Shown here in pieces: positions 11,031 through 23,604 of a stretch of DNA of 64,000 nucleotides. The stretch covers positions 16,316,920 through 16,380,919 of the forward strand of contig CM046844.1 in the NCBI GenBank assembly GCA_025618425.1, read 5' to 3'. Made by a program: the position numbers and the translations under genes. Position 1 is the stretch's first letter; the number at the start of each line of letters is the position of its first letter. This stretch comes from Heliocidaris tuberculata (lineage: Eukaryota > Echinodermata > Echinoidea > Camarodonta > Echinometridae). A model generated the notes under the pieces. That model saw only the letters and a list, made by a program, of their open reading frames with translations. It was not told where the DNA came from and made no database searches.

Positions 11031-14000
11031 ATATATATACATGTATGCTACAATAGTACACAATACAATTGTATACAAAATAAGTAAAACTGAGGATACA
11101 GAACATAAGATTTGTAGCATCTCATTATGAAGAATATCTTATAAAATATCTTAGAAAAAAATATAGATCTTCATCCTAAAAAAATTATTGAGGGGGTGAA
11201 TTGTGACTAGTCTAGTTAATGTCATGTAGACTACATGAGCTAATTGTATGATGGGGGGGTTGTGTGTCCGGAGTCCGGACACTCAACAAAATTTAACTTG
11301 TCAATTTTGCAGTCAGATTTTACAAAAAATATGCATCAGGCAACACTAAAATCAGTGAATATTTGTAATCCATACAACTGTCAACCTATCTTGTGACAGA
11401 TTTGTAACAATTTGCATGAAAAGTTGTTGGATTTACTGCTTGAAAGTGACCAGTCTGGATAACCAACCTGTCCAGACACACAACCCATGGGTATACATTA
11501 TTTTGACATCAAAGTCAGACTCAAAGATATGTTAATCCTATTCTATTTATCCTTTGAAATAAATTAAGAGCTCAAAACTCAAATTAAAATTATGTGTTCT
11601 GAAGTGCATTAGATCTATATTTACATCAAAATATTACAATAAGGAAAAGATCAACTCAGATAGCGATATAGTTGTATGCATATAATGGGAAAGAGAAAAA
11701 AGAAAAAGTAGAGAAGTAGAAAGAACAAATGATTAAAGAATTACTGGTAGTTTAAAGAAGAGGAAAAAGGAGGACTACCCGAGTCTGAGAAGAACATGAA
11801 GAAAAAGGAAATGATACAGGCATGAAAGGAGTAGAAAAAAAGGAAGAAAAATAAGAAAAAGATGTTGAAGGAGGAGTAGATGAGCAGTGATGAAGATCCG
11901 GCATTATCATGAAATAAGTAACCCCTCATTCTCTCCGCACCCGTATCGGTTTATTGCATGCAACGCTATGGTGATTTTCATTTCACCTCAATAGCCATAA
12001 CACGCAAGGGCTTTCACTAAAAACAGTTGGGTCGCAGCACCGCTCGCTGGGTAGAAATTTTCAAACATTTTTCGGGAATGTTATGTATGGTATCGTGTTT
12101 TTTTTGAGCAAGATAAAAGGAGAAAAAAGGGTGACCTTATGGCAGCATGAATTAAGTATTTGATTAATTATGTTTATATTTATCCTTTTATCATTTCTCT
12201 GTCTATCCCTCGTTTTGTTATTCCTTGCTTGAATTATCCTTCTATCAATTATCCTTCCATCCTTCCTCTTGTTATGATATTCTTTATTACCTTTTATCAT
12301 TTCTCCCCCACCTTTATCTTTCTCCTTCCATCTCTATCCTTCGTTATGTTATACCTTTTTTATCCTATCATTTCTCTATCTTGCATGATGTAATTTCTTA
12401 TCATTTTCTGCTTTCCATATCTTTACTTACTTTCCTTAAGCCATTCTTTGTTTTTATCCTATCATTTTTTTTTCTTTTCATCTTTCCTTTCGTTATATTA
12501 TTCTATTCAAATAATTATCTTCTCTACTATCTTTCCTTACAGTTACTCTTAACATCTTTATCCTTCTATGGCTCTATCTTTCTTTATGTTATTCTTTGTT
12601 TTTATCTACTCATGTTTTCCTTCCAACTTCCCTTTTATTTTTATTGTATTGTTTCCTTTCATCTTCTCCTCCATCTTTCCTACACTTCTATCCTCTCTCT
12701 ATTCTTCATGTTTGTCTTTCCATTATCCTTGTTTTCTTTCTTCCTTATTTTTCATTTTCAGCCTGAAAACAGGAAAATCATACTGAGAAAGAAGAAGAGG
12801 AAGAAGAAGAAGGAAAAGGAGGAGAAGAGGAAGAAGAAGAGGAGGAGGAGGAGGAAGAAGAAAGAGGAGGAAGGAAAGAAAGAAAGAAAGAAAGATACGA
12901 TTAGATACGTTACTCGTTAGACACCTATACATGTACAAGCTTATCTGAACTTGGATAAAATATTGTACATAGTTCGGACCACTCATACACCACTTATACA
13001 TGTACAAGCTTATCTGAAGATAACCTTGTACTCCAGACTAGCTTTTATGGGTGAATAGGCTTCAATAGCTTTTGTGTGTATCAGCAGGCCTTTTTCCAGG
13101 CTAGATCATTCATACAGGAGAGGAAAATAATTATTCAAAAATAAAATTTCACTTTCAATTCTGAATCCCCGAATTTGTGGCACAGTAAGAGTTGAAGAGT
13201 CCCTGAATCAGGTAATCTAGCAAATTTAAGAAATTAAATCTTGTTTAGAGCAATTTTGTTGTCTGTTTTTGACTGCTGCAACAGTGAATGTTGGACAGAG
13301 TCCCACATAGGCAAGGGCCTATGAGTGCTCATACACATACGAGGTTATCGTAAGATACGGTCAGTCATGCTACAAAAATCTTAACGTACGGGACCGTTCA
13401 CAAATCAATCCTAAGTTCCCGACACATATTAGACCTATAACACAATAATAATACAATCATGATTCGATACTAACTGTCCTTTGGACACATGAAATAAATA
13501 CATTTAATGAATAATGGAATTTAAATACCGCCAAACGAACCTGATAATGATTTTCGAGACCCTCTACCCCCTCTACCTCGCTTCGTCTACGTTTCGGGTT
13601 TCAAATTCATAACAATTAATATCCCAGTGATTCTTTTGAAAGAGCGCCATCTGTATTTTGTAAGCTGTGCATGCATATGTGAGAGTGATTTCAATTGAGT
13701 GATCATGGCGCACGATCCCTGCATGTCGTGCATTACGATAGAAGAAAACATATCAAAACATATCAACAGAGAATAATCATTTATTATATCCTCATAGAAA
13801 TACATAATAACATATTTTCTCACTGGTATACACACAATGCAATCAGAGCTTCGTACAACAGGAAAATACAGAGGGAAGACGGGACAACACATTGAAAAAA
13901 ATAGTATGTTGCAGACTGCCCCCCCCCCCCATGTTTCAAAAAGTTAGAGGAACAGGATTATGCCTCTTATTTGTATAAACATTTATTATATCCTCATAGA

Positions 14001-14304
14001 AATACATGATAACATATTTTCTCACTGGTATGTACACTATGCAATCAGAGCTTCATACATATAGGAAAATACAGCTAGGGAAGACGCAACAATACTTTGA
14101 AGAAAAAAAATAGTATGTTGCAGACTGTTCCCCCCCCCCCCACTATGTTCCAAAAATCTTTCTATATTTTACATTTTTAAAAAAATTATTCCCTGTCATT
14201 GTTCTTCCTTGACCTTTTTTGCCCCTAATAATTCAAACATCTCTCTCTCTCTCTCTCTCTCTCTATCTCCTCAGCCTCTCTCCCCCTCTCGATCTCCCCC
14301 TCTA

Positions 14305-14340
<36 letters not shown>

Positions 14341-14359
14341 TAAAAATATATAAAGTATT
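11031..14359. other. Gene-free intergenic block of repeats
   Basis: Contains a MITE with ends TTGTGTGTCCGGA and TCCAGACACACAA (about 11261-11493). A purine-rich tract (11690-11885) is followed by a pyrimidine-rich tract (12160-12770) and then a purine tract (12780-12897). A dispersed repeat (12926-13380) carries the palindromic TACAAGCTTATCTGAA motif, followed by a tandem duplication at 13770-14150 and CT repeats at 14240-14341. No coding exon is recognised. Confidence 0.6.
13770..14150. repeat. Two-copy tandem duplication (~205-bp period)
   Basis: Segments 13774-13935 and 13979-14150 share the order TTATTATATCCTCATAGAAA, CATATTTTCTCACTGGTAT, GCAATCAGAGCTTC, then AATAGTATGTTGCAGACTG followed by a C-run. 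The copies differ by scattered substitutions and small indels, so the duplication is not recent. Confidence 0.8.
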
Positions 14360-15196
14360 TTTTTTCAATTCAAATCAATTTATTCTTGAATATCAAAAAA
14401 TAAATGTCAGATGTATACATTCATATAAATAATCATATTTGAACAAGAAAAGGAGGGCAATAAAAACTATACACTTGAAATAAGAAACCTCCAAAATATG
14501 ACATTGCATGTACATGTCAGATGATACACATTACATTCAGATTAAAAATATACTAATTCAGCATACAAAAAGAGAAAGAGAGAAGTGTAGAATAATTAAC
14601 AGTCATAAACTATCATAAAAATGACTTTGGTACATTAAGCATATAGGTACGTATCAATAATAATCTTTTTAAGTTTAGCTTAATTTGAACGAAGAAATAG
14701 TCGTAGCATGAAACAAGAGTTACATTAAGATCATTCCAGATTCGTGGCCCAGTATCTGTGAAAGAATTCAGAATTCAATTAGAAGTTGCCATGGGGTAAT
14801 GGAATCTATTTGATAAGCGGGTGTTGTACTGATGGAATTCATAGTTGTATCGAAAAAGACTTATTATATTATTAGGAGCATATCTATTTTTACCTGCATG
14901 CATAAGTGTAGCAATTTTAAACCGATGAATATCGTATAAACTGTCACTGTTTTCAATTTAGAAAATAAAGGTCGTGAGGGCGCTAGATAGAGAGAATTGG
15001 TGCAAATACGCAGTGCTTTTTTCTGTAGTTTGTGAATTGGATCTAATTTTGTTATTCCAACACTATATCCCATGTTATGTTACAATATTGAATAAAACGA
15101 AGAATCAAGGAATCATATAGCATGACTAAAAAAAAAATTCAGGTAAAATGGATCCTAATTTACACAATATTCCAACATTTTTAGATATTTTGCTAC

Positions 15197-15227
<31 letters not shown>

Positions 15228-17724
15228 CGATGGTTAGTAAAAGTTAATATGTCATCCAAAATTACAAGAAATTTCACTGTTTTAGTTACATTCAAGACTG
15301 TTCTATCCATTTCTAATTTAACATCAGATATACTGTGAGAAATCTTTGATTTACAAAAATACATGACATTTGTTTTATCGTAATTAATAATCAACTTATT
15401 AGCCTCAAACCAGGCTGCTACCATGCATAACTCTTGATTTGTTTTGTACAATAGTTCATCAAAGTTATTATGTGAAGAAATAATATTGGTATCGTCTGCA
15501 AAAAGTACAAAATGGAAAAAGGAAGATGCATTTCATAAGTCATTAACATAGAGAATGAATAAGAGTGGGCCCAATATGGAGCCCTGAGGTACTCCGCACT
15601 GAACCTTGGAATATGAAGATTGACAATTTTTATAAGAAGTAAATTGATATCTATCATTCAAATAACTAGAAAACCAATCCCATGCTATACCCCGAATTCC
15701 AAAATATGATAATTTATGCAAAAGGATTTTATGATCAATTACATAGAAAACCTTAATTAAATCAAGAACAATGCCAAAAGAATGGATCTTACTCTAGAAA
15801 GTATTTAAAAGTACATTATGTAAGTCAATGAGGGCATGTTCACAGGAATGCACTAGCGTACCCAAGGGGGGGGGGGCAGGGGCAGAGTGCCCCCCTACTG
15901 ATGTGATTCCCCCCCCCCCGAATATTGGAGCGCTGTGGATTTTTTTTGCCACCCCCCCCCCCCCCCCCCCCCCCCCCCCACTGAGCGAGTTTTGGAGGGC
16001 TGGCGAGAAGAAAAACAAAATATACGGGTCTCTCTCCAAGCGGAATTTGACAGTTGACAAAATTTGCCCCCTTGTAAAAAAATCCTGGGTACGCCACTGC
16101 AGGAATGACCTGGTCTAAAACCCATATTGAGCATTATTTGATAATTCATGTTTATTTAAGTGAGATAGTGTTCTATTATATAATTTTTTCCAATATTTTA
16201 GAGAAACAAGGTAACAAAGTAATGGGCCTTTAATTTGAAAATAAGTGTTTGTCACCTTTTTTATACACAAGGATTATATTACCTATTTTCATTTCATTAG
16301 GGACTTTGCCAGAACAAAAAGATAAGTTTACAATATGAACAGATGGTTCAACTATTATGTGGATAACCTTCTCAATTTAAGTATAAACTAATGTTATCAA
16401 AACCTGTACTATTAGTATTTTTAAGCTTTTTAACAATGCTGATAATTTCAGTTGTATTTAACGGATATAAAAATACTGATTTTTCACAAGGATTCCGTAG
16501 GTATGATGTAAAATGAGAATTGTCTGATTGTTTCAACTTTTCATGAGCCAATAAGGCAATATTGGAAAAATAGTCATTGAACCCTTTGCCGATTTCTTCA
16601 TCTTTATCTGTTTTAATCCCATTTTTTCATAAAAACGAAGGAAAATCTGACTTTCTATTATTACCAATTAGATTATTAATAATTTACCATACTTATTATA
16701 CAAGATTATTTTTGTTTGTAATAATTCACAGATATATTGTTTATGAGCTATTTTGAGTGTAGCATTTAAAACAGTACGATACTTTTTAAAATTTAGTATG
16801 TGATTGAACGTCACGTTTGACACAAACTATCTTATATAGTCTACCTTTCTTATTTATGCATTTTGATATAGAATGAGATATCCAGGGTTTCCTCTGAACA
16901 GATTTCTTTTTACTATGATATTTTTTAAAGCACTCCTTATCTACAGCTTCATTGAATTTATACAAAAATCGATCATAAGCACAGTCAACATCTTCAAATA
17001 CCAAAACATCAGTCCAACCAATCTTTGAGAGCTCTTTTTTCAAGGCATCGGCTGTTTTAGAATTTATGCATCTCCTAGAGTAATTGGACTGATGTGATTT
17101 AAAGACATTTCCATTCATATTATTTCGAGTCACAGAAAAAACAGGTAAATGGTCGGTAATGCCATTATAAAAGATACCAGCTTTAACACTTTTATCACCC
17201 ACATTGGTTAAAATATTGTCTATAAGAGTTATCGATGAATTGTCAGGTTTATTAATTAAAGGACGAAATTAGTTATCATAAACAATATTTACAAAGTCAT
17301 TTATATAATTTGCAGTTAATTAATTCATTAAGTTAATATTAAAGTCTCCCATTATATAGGTTTCTTTATTTTCTTTTGTTATCAGTGTTGTAGACACTCA
17401 TTCATAGCTATAATAAAATCATTAATATTTGTATGAGGGTCTCTATTTATGACAGCAACTATAATGTTTTTTACGTTTGGGCATATTGATTTCACGAAAT
17501 AGAGATTCACGCAAGTTGGGTGATAAATGAAGATCCTATCTCTCATTAACATTCAAAGAATTATGTATTAACATCGCAACACCACCACCTTTGTTCTTTA
17601 GTCGACAATGAAAAAATGTGTAATTATTGATATTAAACAATGATAAAGGCGTTCTACTATGTATCCAGGTTTCACTAAATCCATACACTAAAAATTAACA
17701 ATGTAATTCACATATAAAATCATG
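14360..17724 (-). mobile_element. Decayed LINE with APE-type endonuclease and reverse transcriptase
   Basis: On the minus strand, from 5' to 3': endonuclease motifs SETW and KGGGVAMLIHNSL (about 17530-17690); a linker (16786-17202) containing ITDHLPVFSV and RKPWIS; RT motif VPNEMKIGN and YKKGD (about 16220-16320); GVPQGSILGPLLFILYVNDL (15533-15593); FADDTN (about 15490); WFEANKL; and a C-terminal block at 14864-15073. Several stops and frameshifts interrupt it. This order fits Jockey/CR1-group non-LTR retrotransposons. The 3' end on this strand lies near 14366 with an A-rich tail. A hAT miniature element splits the RT region. Confidence 0.8.
15851..16099. mobile_element. hAT miniature element (249 bp) inside the LINE
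   Basis: Ends CACTAGCGTACCCA and TGGGTACGCCACTG, flanked by exact 8-bp duplication CAGGAATG at 15843-15850 and 16100-16107. The centre has long C-runs. The inner motif GCGAGTTTTGGAGGGCTGGCG recurs, slightly changed, in the copies at 52544 and 59504. Confidence 0.85.
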
Positions 17725-18785
17725 TATTGCATCAAAAAAATTTAACATACTTCAGTATTATATTTTATCTAACGTATCTAAACGTATTTAACGCTAGAAA
17801 GAAGATTCCGATATGAAACAATTTTTGACCTTTAACAATTCATATCATTAGCAAGAACTATTTAATTATTCTGTACAAGTGCAGTGGTTATATACTATGA
17901 AGCTTGACACAAAATCATTTTCGAACAGATTTTTTTTTTTTTTTTACAAGAAAATGTACATGTAGGCTAATTAGTATAGTATAAACAATTGTGGCTTAAT
18001 ATGTCTTTTTAAAGACAAGGAAGTGAGAATTTAGAAGGCATTCCAAGAGTATAAGGATATTTTAATTAGGAATGCACAATATCTACCTTCGCATGTGCAA
18101 GAATATTTAAAAAGATAATATGTTATATTATAACATGGATATAATATCTTTGTAAATGAAGCTTAATCGTTTGACATTTCTTTGAGTTTCACTTTCACTG
18201 TGAGCGCACAGAGGACGGAAGTGGACATGATTTGTCATACAACGACTCTTTTATTGGAGTGTTAATTCGAATGGACAGTGCTATTGACGATTCAAGAAAC
18301 AGTATTAATGATGAATCAATTTTCAGTGTTTAGTAGAGGGTAGGGTAACGTGTCCTTGCTATTCTGAAGAACGTTCATGTATAATTCACTTTTCAGGTTA
18401 GATAAGAAGACAAAAACTGTTACAATTCTTGAATAAATCTGATAACATTTCTTCTTTTTAATATAGCAGAGACCTTTGTTGGATTCAGGAAGTGACTGTA
18501 GGCCTGCTAGAACATGATTCAAAGTAGTGGAAATTTTCCATCTTTGATCTTATATACAACAAAAATATCATATATAAAGGGAAAATATATTAGGAAATGG
18601 AAATTGCTCAGTAAAGTAAACTTATAACTTAATAATACGCTATTATTTTGTCAATCATTTTACTTTTTCTTTTTTGTCAGTCTTACCTATATATCTCTCG
18701 ACACTTTCTACTTATTTACGGTGCATTATACTTGATTTGAGTTCTTTACCCGTATGTTTTGTAACCGACTCTTATGCTTGTAAAA

Positions 18786-18827
<42 letters not shown>

Positions 18828-19138
18828 GTAAAAGTGGAACAAATAAACTTGAAACTTCAATTTTAGATATCAATGTGATCATCCCGGGTGATCATGCAGA
18901 TTTCAGTATTTTAAACCCATACTATCCTCCCTTCGTAAAACCTCCCCCCCCCCAAAAAAAAAAAAACAACAACAACAACAACAAACAAACAAACAAACAA
19001 AACAAAACAAACAAACAAACAAACAAACAAACAAAAAAATAACACAACAACAACAACTAACAAACAAACAAACAAACAAAACCGAATAAAAACAGCACAC
19101 CCTCCAAAACTATAACACATCGCAATATAATCTGCGGG
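17725..19138. other. Gene-free stretch with retroposed tail and CAA repeats
   Basis: A 37-base T-run at about 18788-18824 followed by AATGTAAAAGTGGAACAAAT reads on the minus strand as the 3' end of a poly-A-tailed retroelement. A (CAA)/(CAAA) repeat spans 18965-19080. Nothing coding is seen; part may be 3' UTR of the adjacent minus-strand gene ending at 19139. Confidence 0.45.
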
Positions 19139-20644
19139 CTAAACATCGCGAATCTTAAGATATCCACTCTCGTCAACATCATTTTCTAGCAGAAAAATTG
19201 TGCTTGATGTCTTCGCGTGTGATTTCGCATAATCACAGGGAACTGTCTCGTAACCATCGCCCTCAGGCGTAGCGACGTCGTCGTCTACGATTTCAGCGAA
19301 GTCATCGTGGACGAGACAACTAGACGAATTAGCTTTGGAAAAGGTCATCGACGCAAACGGTGGTGACCTGAGCTTTGGTCTTTGCGGAATATCTTGCAAC
19401 ACCCTGTCCGACGGGATGTCCGGCAGAGATAAACTTTTTTGAGATTGATTGTCACTTTGACTTTGACGTCCGTATGGTGTATAAGAATCTGCCAGCCAAG
19501 ATGACGGTGGACGCGGAAAATCTCTGGGCTGTTTCACAGAATTCTACAAAGAAAACAAGAATAGTGCAATGATATACCATAGTCAGTCACTAAAAGGGTT
19601 TTTTAAGACGAACAAACAAAATTATACTATGGCAATACGATTCTGTCCTTTTAAAGGAGAAATCCACCCTGATGTCAAGAAGCAGAATATTAATGAAACA
19701 GATCAATGAAACTTTGAGCAAAGTCCGATAAGATTCGAAATAAGAAAGTTATGAATTTATAAAGTTGTAAGCAATCAAACACAAACTGGCAACTCTGTGA
19801 CGTATCTTGCGAGGTCCTCTCCCATATATTTGCCATGCACTTAAAAAGAAATCATTTTCATTTTCTCTGAAGAAAATATTTAATCATACATGCATCCTAT
19901 AGATTTATAAAATTGCAAATGTGTTTTTACACACCTGTTTTTTAAATTTTTATTAAAAACAAATCTAGGCCTATTCCTTTATCAATAACTGAGAAAAGGA
20001 AAATCTATGAAATTTTCTGTACTGAGCAAATTGGAGAGCAGTTCGCAAGATACGTCATGGAGTTGCCAGTTTGTGTTTGATTGATCACAACTTTAATAAC
20101 TGAGGAAAAAAAATAATAACTTTATTACTTCTTATCGGATTTGCTCAAACTTTCACTAATCTGTCTATCTCATTTTTTCTTGTTTTATTCAAATTAACTT
20201 TTAAACTGGTGTACTTTCCCTTTAAAGGACGTTTCTCTCCTCTGATTGTATCTTTGGTTAGTTGCACGTCATTATTTTATGTGTTATTTTGGTCAATTGT
20301 CTTATTCAAATAAATTACAAGGAATAGGCTGGGTGAGAGCGTACTGAGCATATTGAATATCCAATATATATATATATAATATTGGATATTCAATATGCTC
20401 AGTATACGCTCTCACCCAGCCTATCCCTTGTTTGGCAACTCTCGTGGAAATCGCCGAAATCACTGACCCGTCTCCGTGGTCTAGTGGTTAAGGCATGGGC
20501 GTTCTAAGCCAACGACCCGGTTCGATTCCCGGCGGAGACATTTTTTCAACCTTTGCCAAAAAAATTCAAAAAGGGAGGACAGCTCTGGGGAACTTTGATT
20601 TAAGCTACGCAACCATTCATTATTCTCTCATGTTCATTTCTCAC

Positions 20645-20683
<39 letters not shown>

Positions 20684-22513
20684 ATTCAATATGCTCAGTA
20701 CGCTTATATATAATTATATATAAGTATATAAGTGTATTGAGATCATTCCCCCCTTTGTTGAAAAAAAAAATGTTCATTTTCCAGCTCTTTCGTGCATGTT
20801 TGCACGTGGCAATACATCTCTGACACCTCTTAGTGATCTTCCGTCATTTTGCAAAAAAAATATCAGATTGTAGTCTTAAAGGTACTCTTAAACAGTGCAG
20901 TAGTAGATTTTGCAAAACGTTATGGGGGCTAAATAAACAAATAAATAATATGTGGTTCAAAGGACTCAAACAGAAAAAAAATGCCACTGCAGACAGGTGC
21001 CCTTTGCCCCTTTCTACTTCTATAACACATTCCTTCTCCGAGGAACACAATGTGCAGGTCACCGCAAAGACACGTGATCTTTATAGACAGGTTGCCACTA
21101 TGACGTGTTTCACTCGGAGAGGAGAAAGAAGCTACATTTTAAATATTTGCCACAAATTAATAAAATATATTAAATAATATGGAACAAAATGACTACCAAA
21201 ATATGTTTGACAACACTGAAAAGCGTAATGTTTTTCCATCTGTCACTATGGTCACCAAATGATAAGGACTTACTGTTTCTAACAGAGTTGTGTTGTTCTA
21301 AAAATTGATAACGCCTTAACAATTGCCCAAAAGAACTGATTTATAATTCGCTATTTTTTGCATTTACTGGAAATCAATACATTATTTCATCTTTTTTGAA
21401 AACGTTATTTCTGTTAAAGGTAATGCAATGACAATTATACCTCACATGGCTTCTGAGAACCCCTTTGACATTTTCGGCGCACCCATCGTAGAAAGATTAT
21501 AATATTAGCCAATGTTGATAAAGAAGCCAGCACAATCATCGACGTCAACAAATAGCCATCTGATACTAAAAAAAAAAAAAATAGAAAGAAAGAAAGTTCA
21601 CTGATTAGCAGTTCATTTAATTGGTGATGCAAAGTTGAGAAATGGGTTCATTTAATACTCAATCAATTAAAAAAAAATCTGTTTGGGTTAGCTTTCTTTT
21701 ACTGCTCTGCAAGGCTTTTTATTTTTACTCTCGTTTTAAAGATAAAAGTATGTAAGACAGAGGGTGTGAAGCAGAACAGACAACTTTTTTACTGATTGTG
21801 TCAAAAGAAATAATTGCCATCTGAAACTCACACAGGGCAAAAGATAATAAAAGGTCAAAAATAAACACAAATCGCTAGATGCATTCCGACCTTATTTAGA
21901 TGAGTATAAGAAATTGAGGTTATCACACTTTTAGGCGCGTTTAGGAATTTGCTGCGGGTGCACAATGATTTAGGGGGCGCATTTTAATGTTACTTTCGGG
22001 TTACATAAGATATGCCAAATTAGCTTTTGCTGTATCCTCCACTGACGTGTGTGTATGTTTGTTTGTTTTCTTTTTTTTTTAATAATACCCATGAACTTTT
22101 TAGTAGTTTGTATTTCTTTGTCACCTTTGTTGTACAAGCATGGTCAGTACAGTTGTTTTGAAGATAAATATTAGATTTGATTTTAATTTAGTTTAATAAA
22201 ATACAATGAATGTTATACCAAATTTACCTTTTTCTGATTTGCAGTTCTCTTCGCTTCTGTTCGTAAGTGTTGCAGATGTTTCTGGAATAAAAAACAAAAC
22301 CGCAGGATAGGAATATTATATCAAATGTACTCAACTATATACAAATTTATTTTAAATTCATCCAGCCATGAAAAGATCTTTATGCATCAACTTACACCTT
22401 TGATGTCTTTATAATTCCTCACCTTGTTGAAAACTACCAGACACCTCCAAACACCTTAAAAACCAAACCAGTAAGAGAATGAAAGGCCGCTGAAAATGCA
22501 CATAATAATCCAT
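19139..22513 (-). CDS. Small single-pass membrane protein with tyrosine-motif tail; unrecognised, adaptor-like
   Basis: Four minus-strand exons, 22423-22513, 22228-22281, 21441-21565 and 19139-19543, splice in phases 1, 1 and 0 to a 224-residue protein. Residues 1-26 form a signal peptide (FILLLVWFL core). The ectodomain is only about 25 residues, with one N-glycosylation sequon (NRS, 38-40) and one cysteine. Residues 54-74 are a membrane segment, followed by RWVRRK as a stop-transfer signal. The tail has a proline-rich stretch (PRDFPRPP), Y188ETV, Y195AKS and Y218LKI, which look like SH2 or ITAM-like sites, and acidic patches. I do not recognise a named family. The layout recalls DAP10/DAP12-type signalling adaptors or the tail of a receptor. 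The phase-1 introns would permit an extra ectodomain cassette, but I see none in the introns. Confidence 0.72.
19655..20221. mobile_element. TTAA-flanked (piggyBac-like) MITE with long inverted ends, 567 bp
   Basis: TTAA at 19651-19654 and 20222-20225. Ends AGGAGAAATCCACCCTGATG and ACTGGTGTACTTTCCCT are inverted, with further long inversion including CAAACTGGCAACTC and ACGTATCTTGCGA on the left versus GCAAGATACGTCATG and GAGTTGCCAGTTTG on the right. It lies in the last intron of the membrane-protein gene. Relatives are near 37.4, 52.3 and 57.9 kb. Confidence 0.7.
20318..20430. repeat. Long hairpin with ~50-bp arms around a TA loop
   Basis: The arm starting at 20318 (containing AGGCTGGGTGAGAGCGTA and GCATATTGAATATCCAA) is matched in reverse by the arm ending at 20430, differing only by one substitution and a 2-base indel. 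The loop is alternating AT. A further fragment, ATTCAATATGCTCAGTACGC, recurs at about 20683-20702. It is intronic in the membrane-protein gene. Confidence 0.85.
20470..20540 (+). tRNA. tRNA-like sequence, Arg (TCT) anticodon position, probable pseudogene
   Basis: The acceptor stem is perfect over 7 pairs (GTCTCCG with CGGAGAC), followed by discriminator A. The D-arm GTCTAGTGGTTAAGGC folds. The anticodon loop GTTCTAA places TCT at 34-36. The T-loop is TTCGATT. A T6 run follows at once (20541-20546), a Pol III terminator. The anticodon stem has one G-A mismatch and the T stem one C-C mismatch, so function is doubtful. It could be a decayed tRNA gene or a SINE source. It is antisense within an intron. 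Confidence 0.5.
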
Positions 22514-23233
22514 GATGTCGCACTTGGAGCGAATCGAGACGCAAAATGTGAGGTGTTTACTTTTCCGTTTGTTGCAATGAATATATATTATGACTGTCGG
22601 TATCAAATCCAATTTGTTGCTGTCTGATTGGCTATCAGCAACGTATATCAATAAACACCATCGCTTTCTCTTTTCCTCCTTGAAGTATCGGCTTCTTTTC
22701 ATTTGTTATACGGTATACAATATAAATTCTCTTTAGGGGAAACGGGAGGGAGGATTTCAAAAGGAAAAGGGGAGAGATGATACAACAACCCTCATGACCC
22801 TTTTTTCTTCAAATTTGTTAGTTCTATGTCGCTTTTTTTTTTACTTCGAGGCCGCCATCGACATCAAGCACCTCGCTCATGATGACGGTCTCCTGCGTTC
22901 ACAAATTCTGTTAATTGTAAAATGTTAATTTTCCATATACATATTTTCTTTGTATTTAGAAGTAAATTGTTAATGTTTCAAAGTGTGTTTATATATATTT
23001 TCTGTAGAATTAGACTATTTTACATCATATGTTATTGAACGCAAAAATAAAATTCAATCGAACAAACAAACAACAACAAAAAATATCCCCCCCCAAAAAA
23101 AAAAACGTCGCTCACTTCAGGCGTTGAAGACCCGCCCCCCCCCCCCCCCCTTCCTGTTTGCAAAGCCTGTCTATATAAAATATTGTCTCGGCGGTAGAAT
23201 AGAGCAAAGTTTCCTTGGCTTTTCCTTCATATC
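22514..23233. other. Upstream flank of the membrane-protein gene
   Basis: No exon is recognised. A purine-rich patch lies at 22735-22775, and an A-run/C-run junction plus a CCG-poor C-run lie at 23085-23152. The promoter of the minus-strand gene should fall at the left of this stretch, but I see no convincing core motif. Confidence 0.35.
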
Positions 23234-23237
23234 TTAA

Positions 23238-23600
23238 AGGAAACCAAAACCCAAGGAGAGAATCAATGTTATTTGAAAGTGAGAATTCAGAGAAGCACTT
23301 TACAAAAATGTATTTTACACCATATTATGTCGAGTTCAGGAGGAGACGAGGAGCACCCTGAGAGATAATGGGGAAAATCTAAAAATCTGTGTACAAAACA
23401 AATGGAGAGTTGTTCACAAAATCAGCCATTTTGAAGCAATTTTGCCAATTTGAGGATCCCCATAGAAAGTAAAATGAGACTTTTCAAACTTCCATAACTC
23501 TCTCATTTTTTAACAAATTTTAACGAAACTTGTTGTAAAGTGCTTCTCTGAATTTTCACTTTCCAATAACACTGATTCTCTCCTTGGGTTTTGGTTTCCT
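23238..23600. mobile_element. TTAA-flanked (piggyBac-like) MITE, 363 bp, ~70-bp inverted ends
   Basis: TTAA at 23234-23237 and 23601-23604. Left end AGGAAACCAAAACCCAAGGA pairs with right end TCCTTGGGTTTTGGTTTCCT, and the inversion continues through AGAGAAGCACTTTACAA versus TTGTAAAGTGCTTCTCT. It is non-coding. TTAA duplication is the signature of piggyBac transposition. Confidence 0.8.
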
Positions 23601-23604
23601 TTAA

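Noticed and set aside
12225..12920. 231-codon open frame, the second longest in the window
   Set aside because: It is a pyrimidine-rich then purine-rich tract translated as F/L/S/Y then K/E/R; composition, not coding.
20470..20540. Functional tRNA-Arg gene
   Set aside because: Acceptor stem and terminator are good, but mismatches in both the anticodon and T stems make function unlikely; kept only as a tRNA-like feature.
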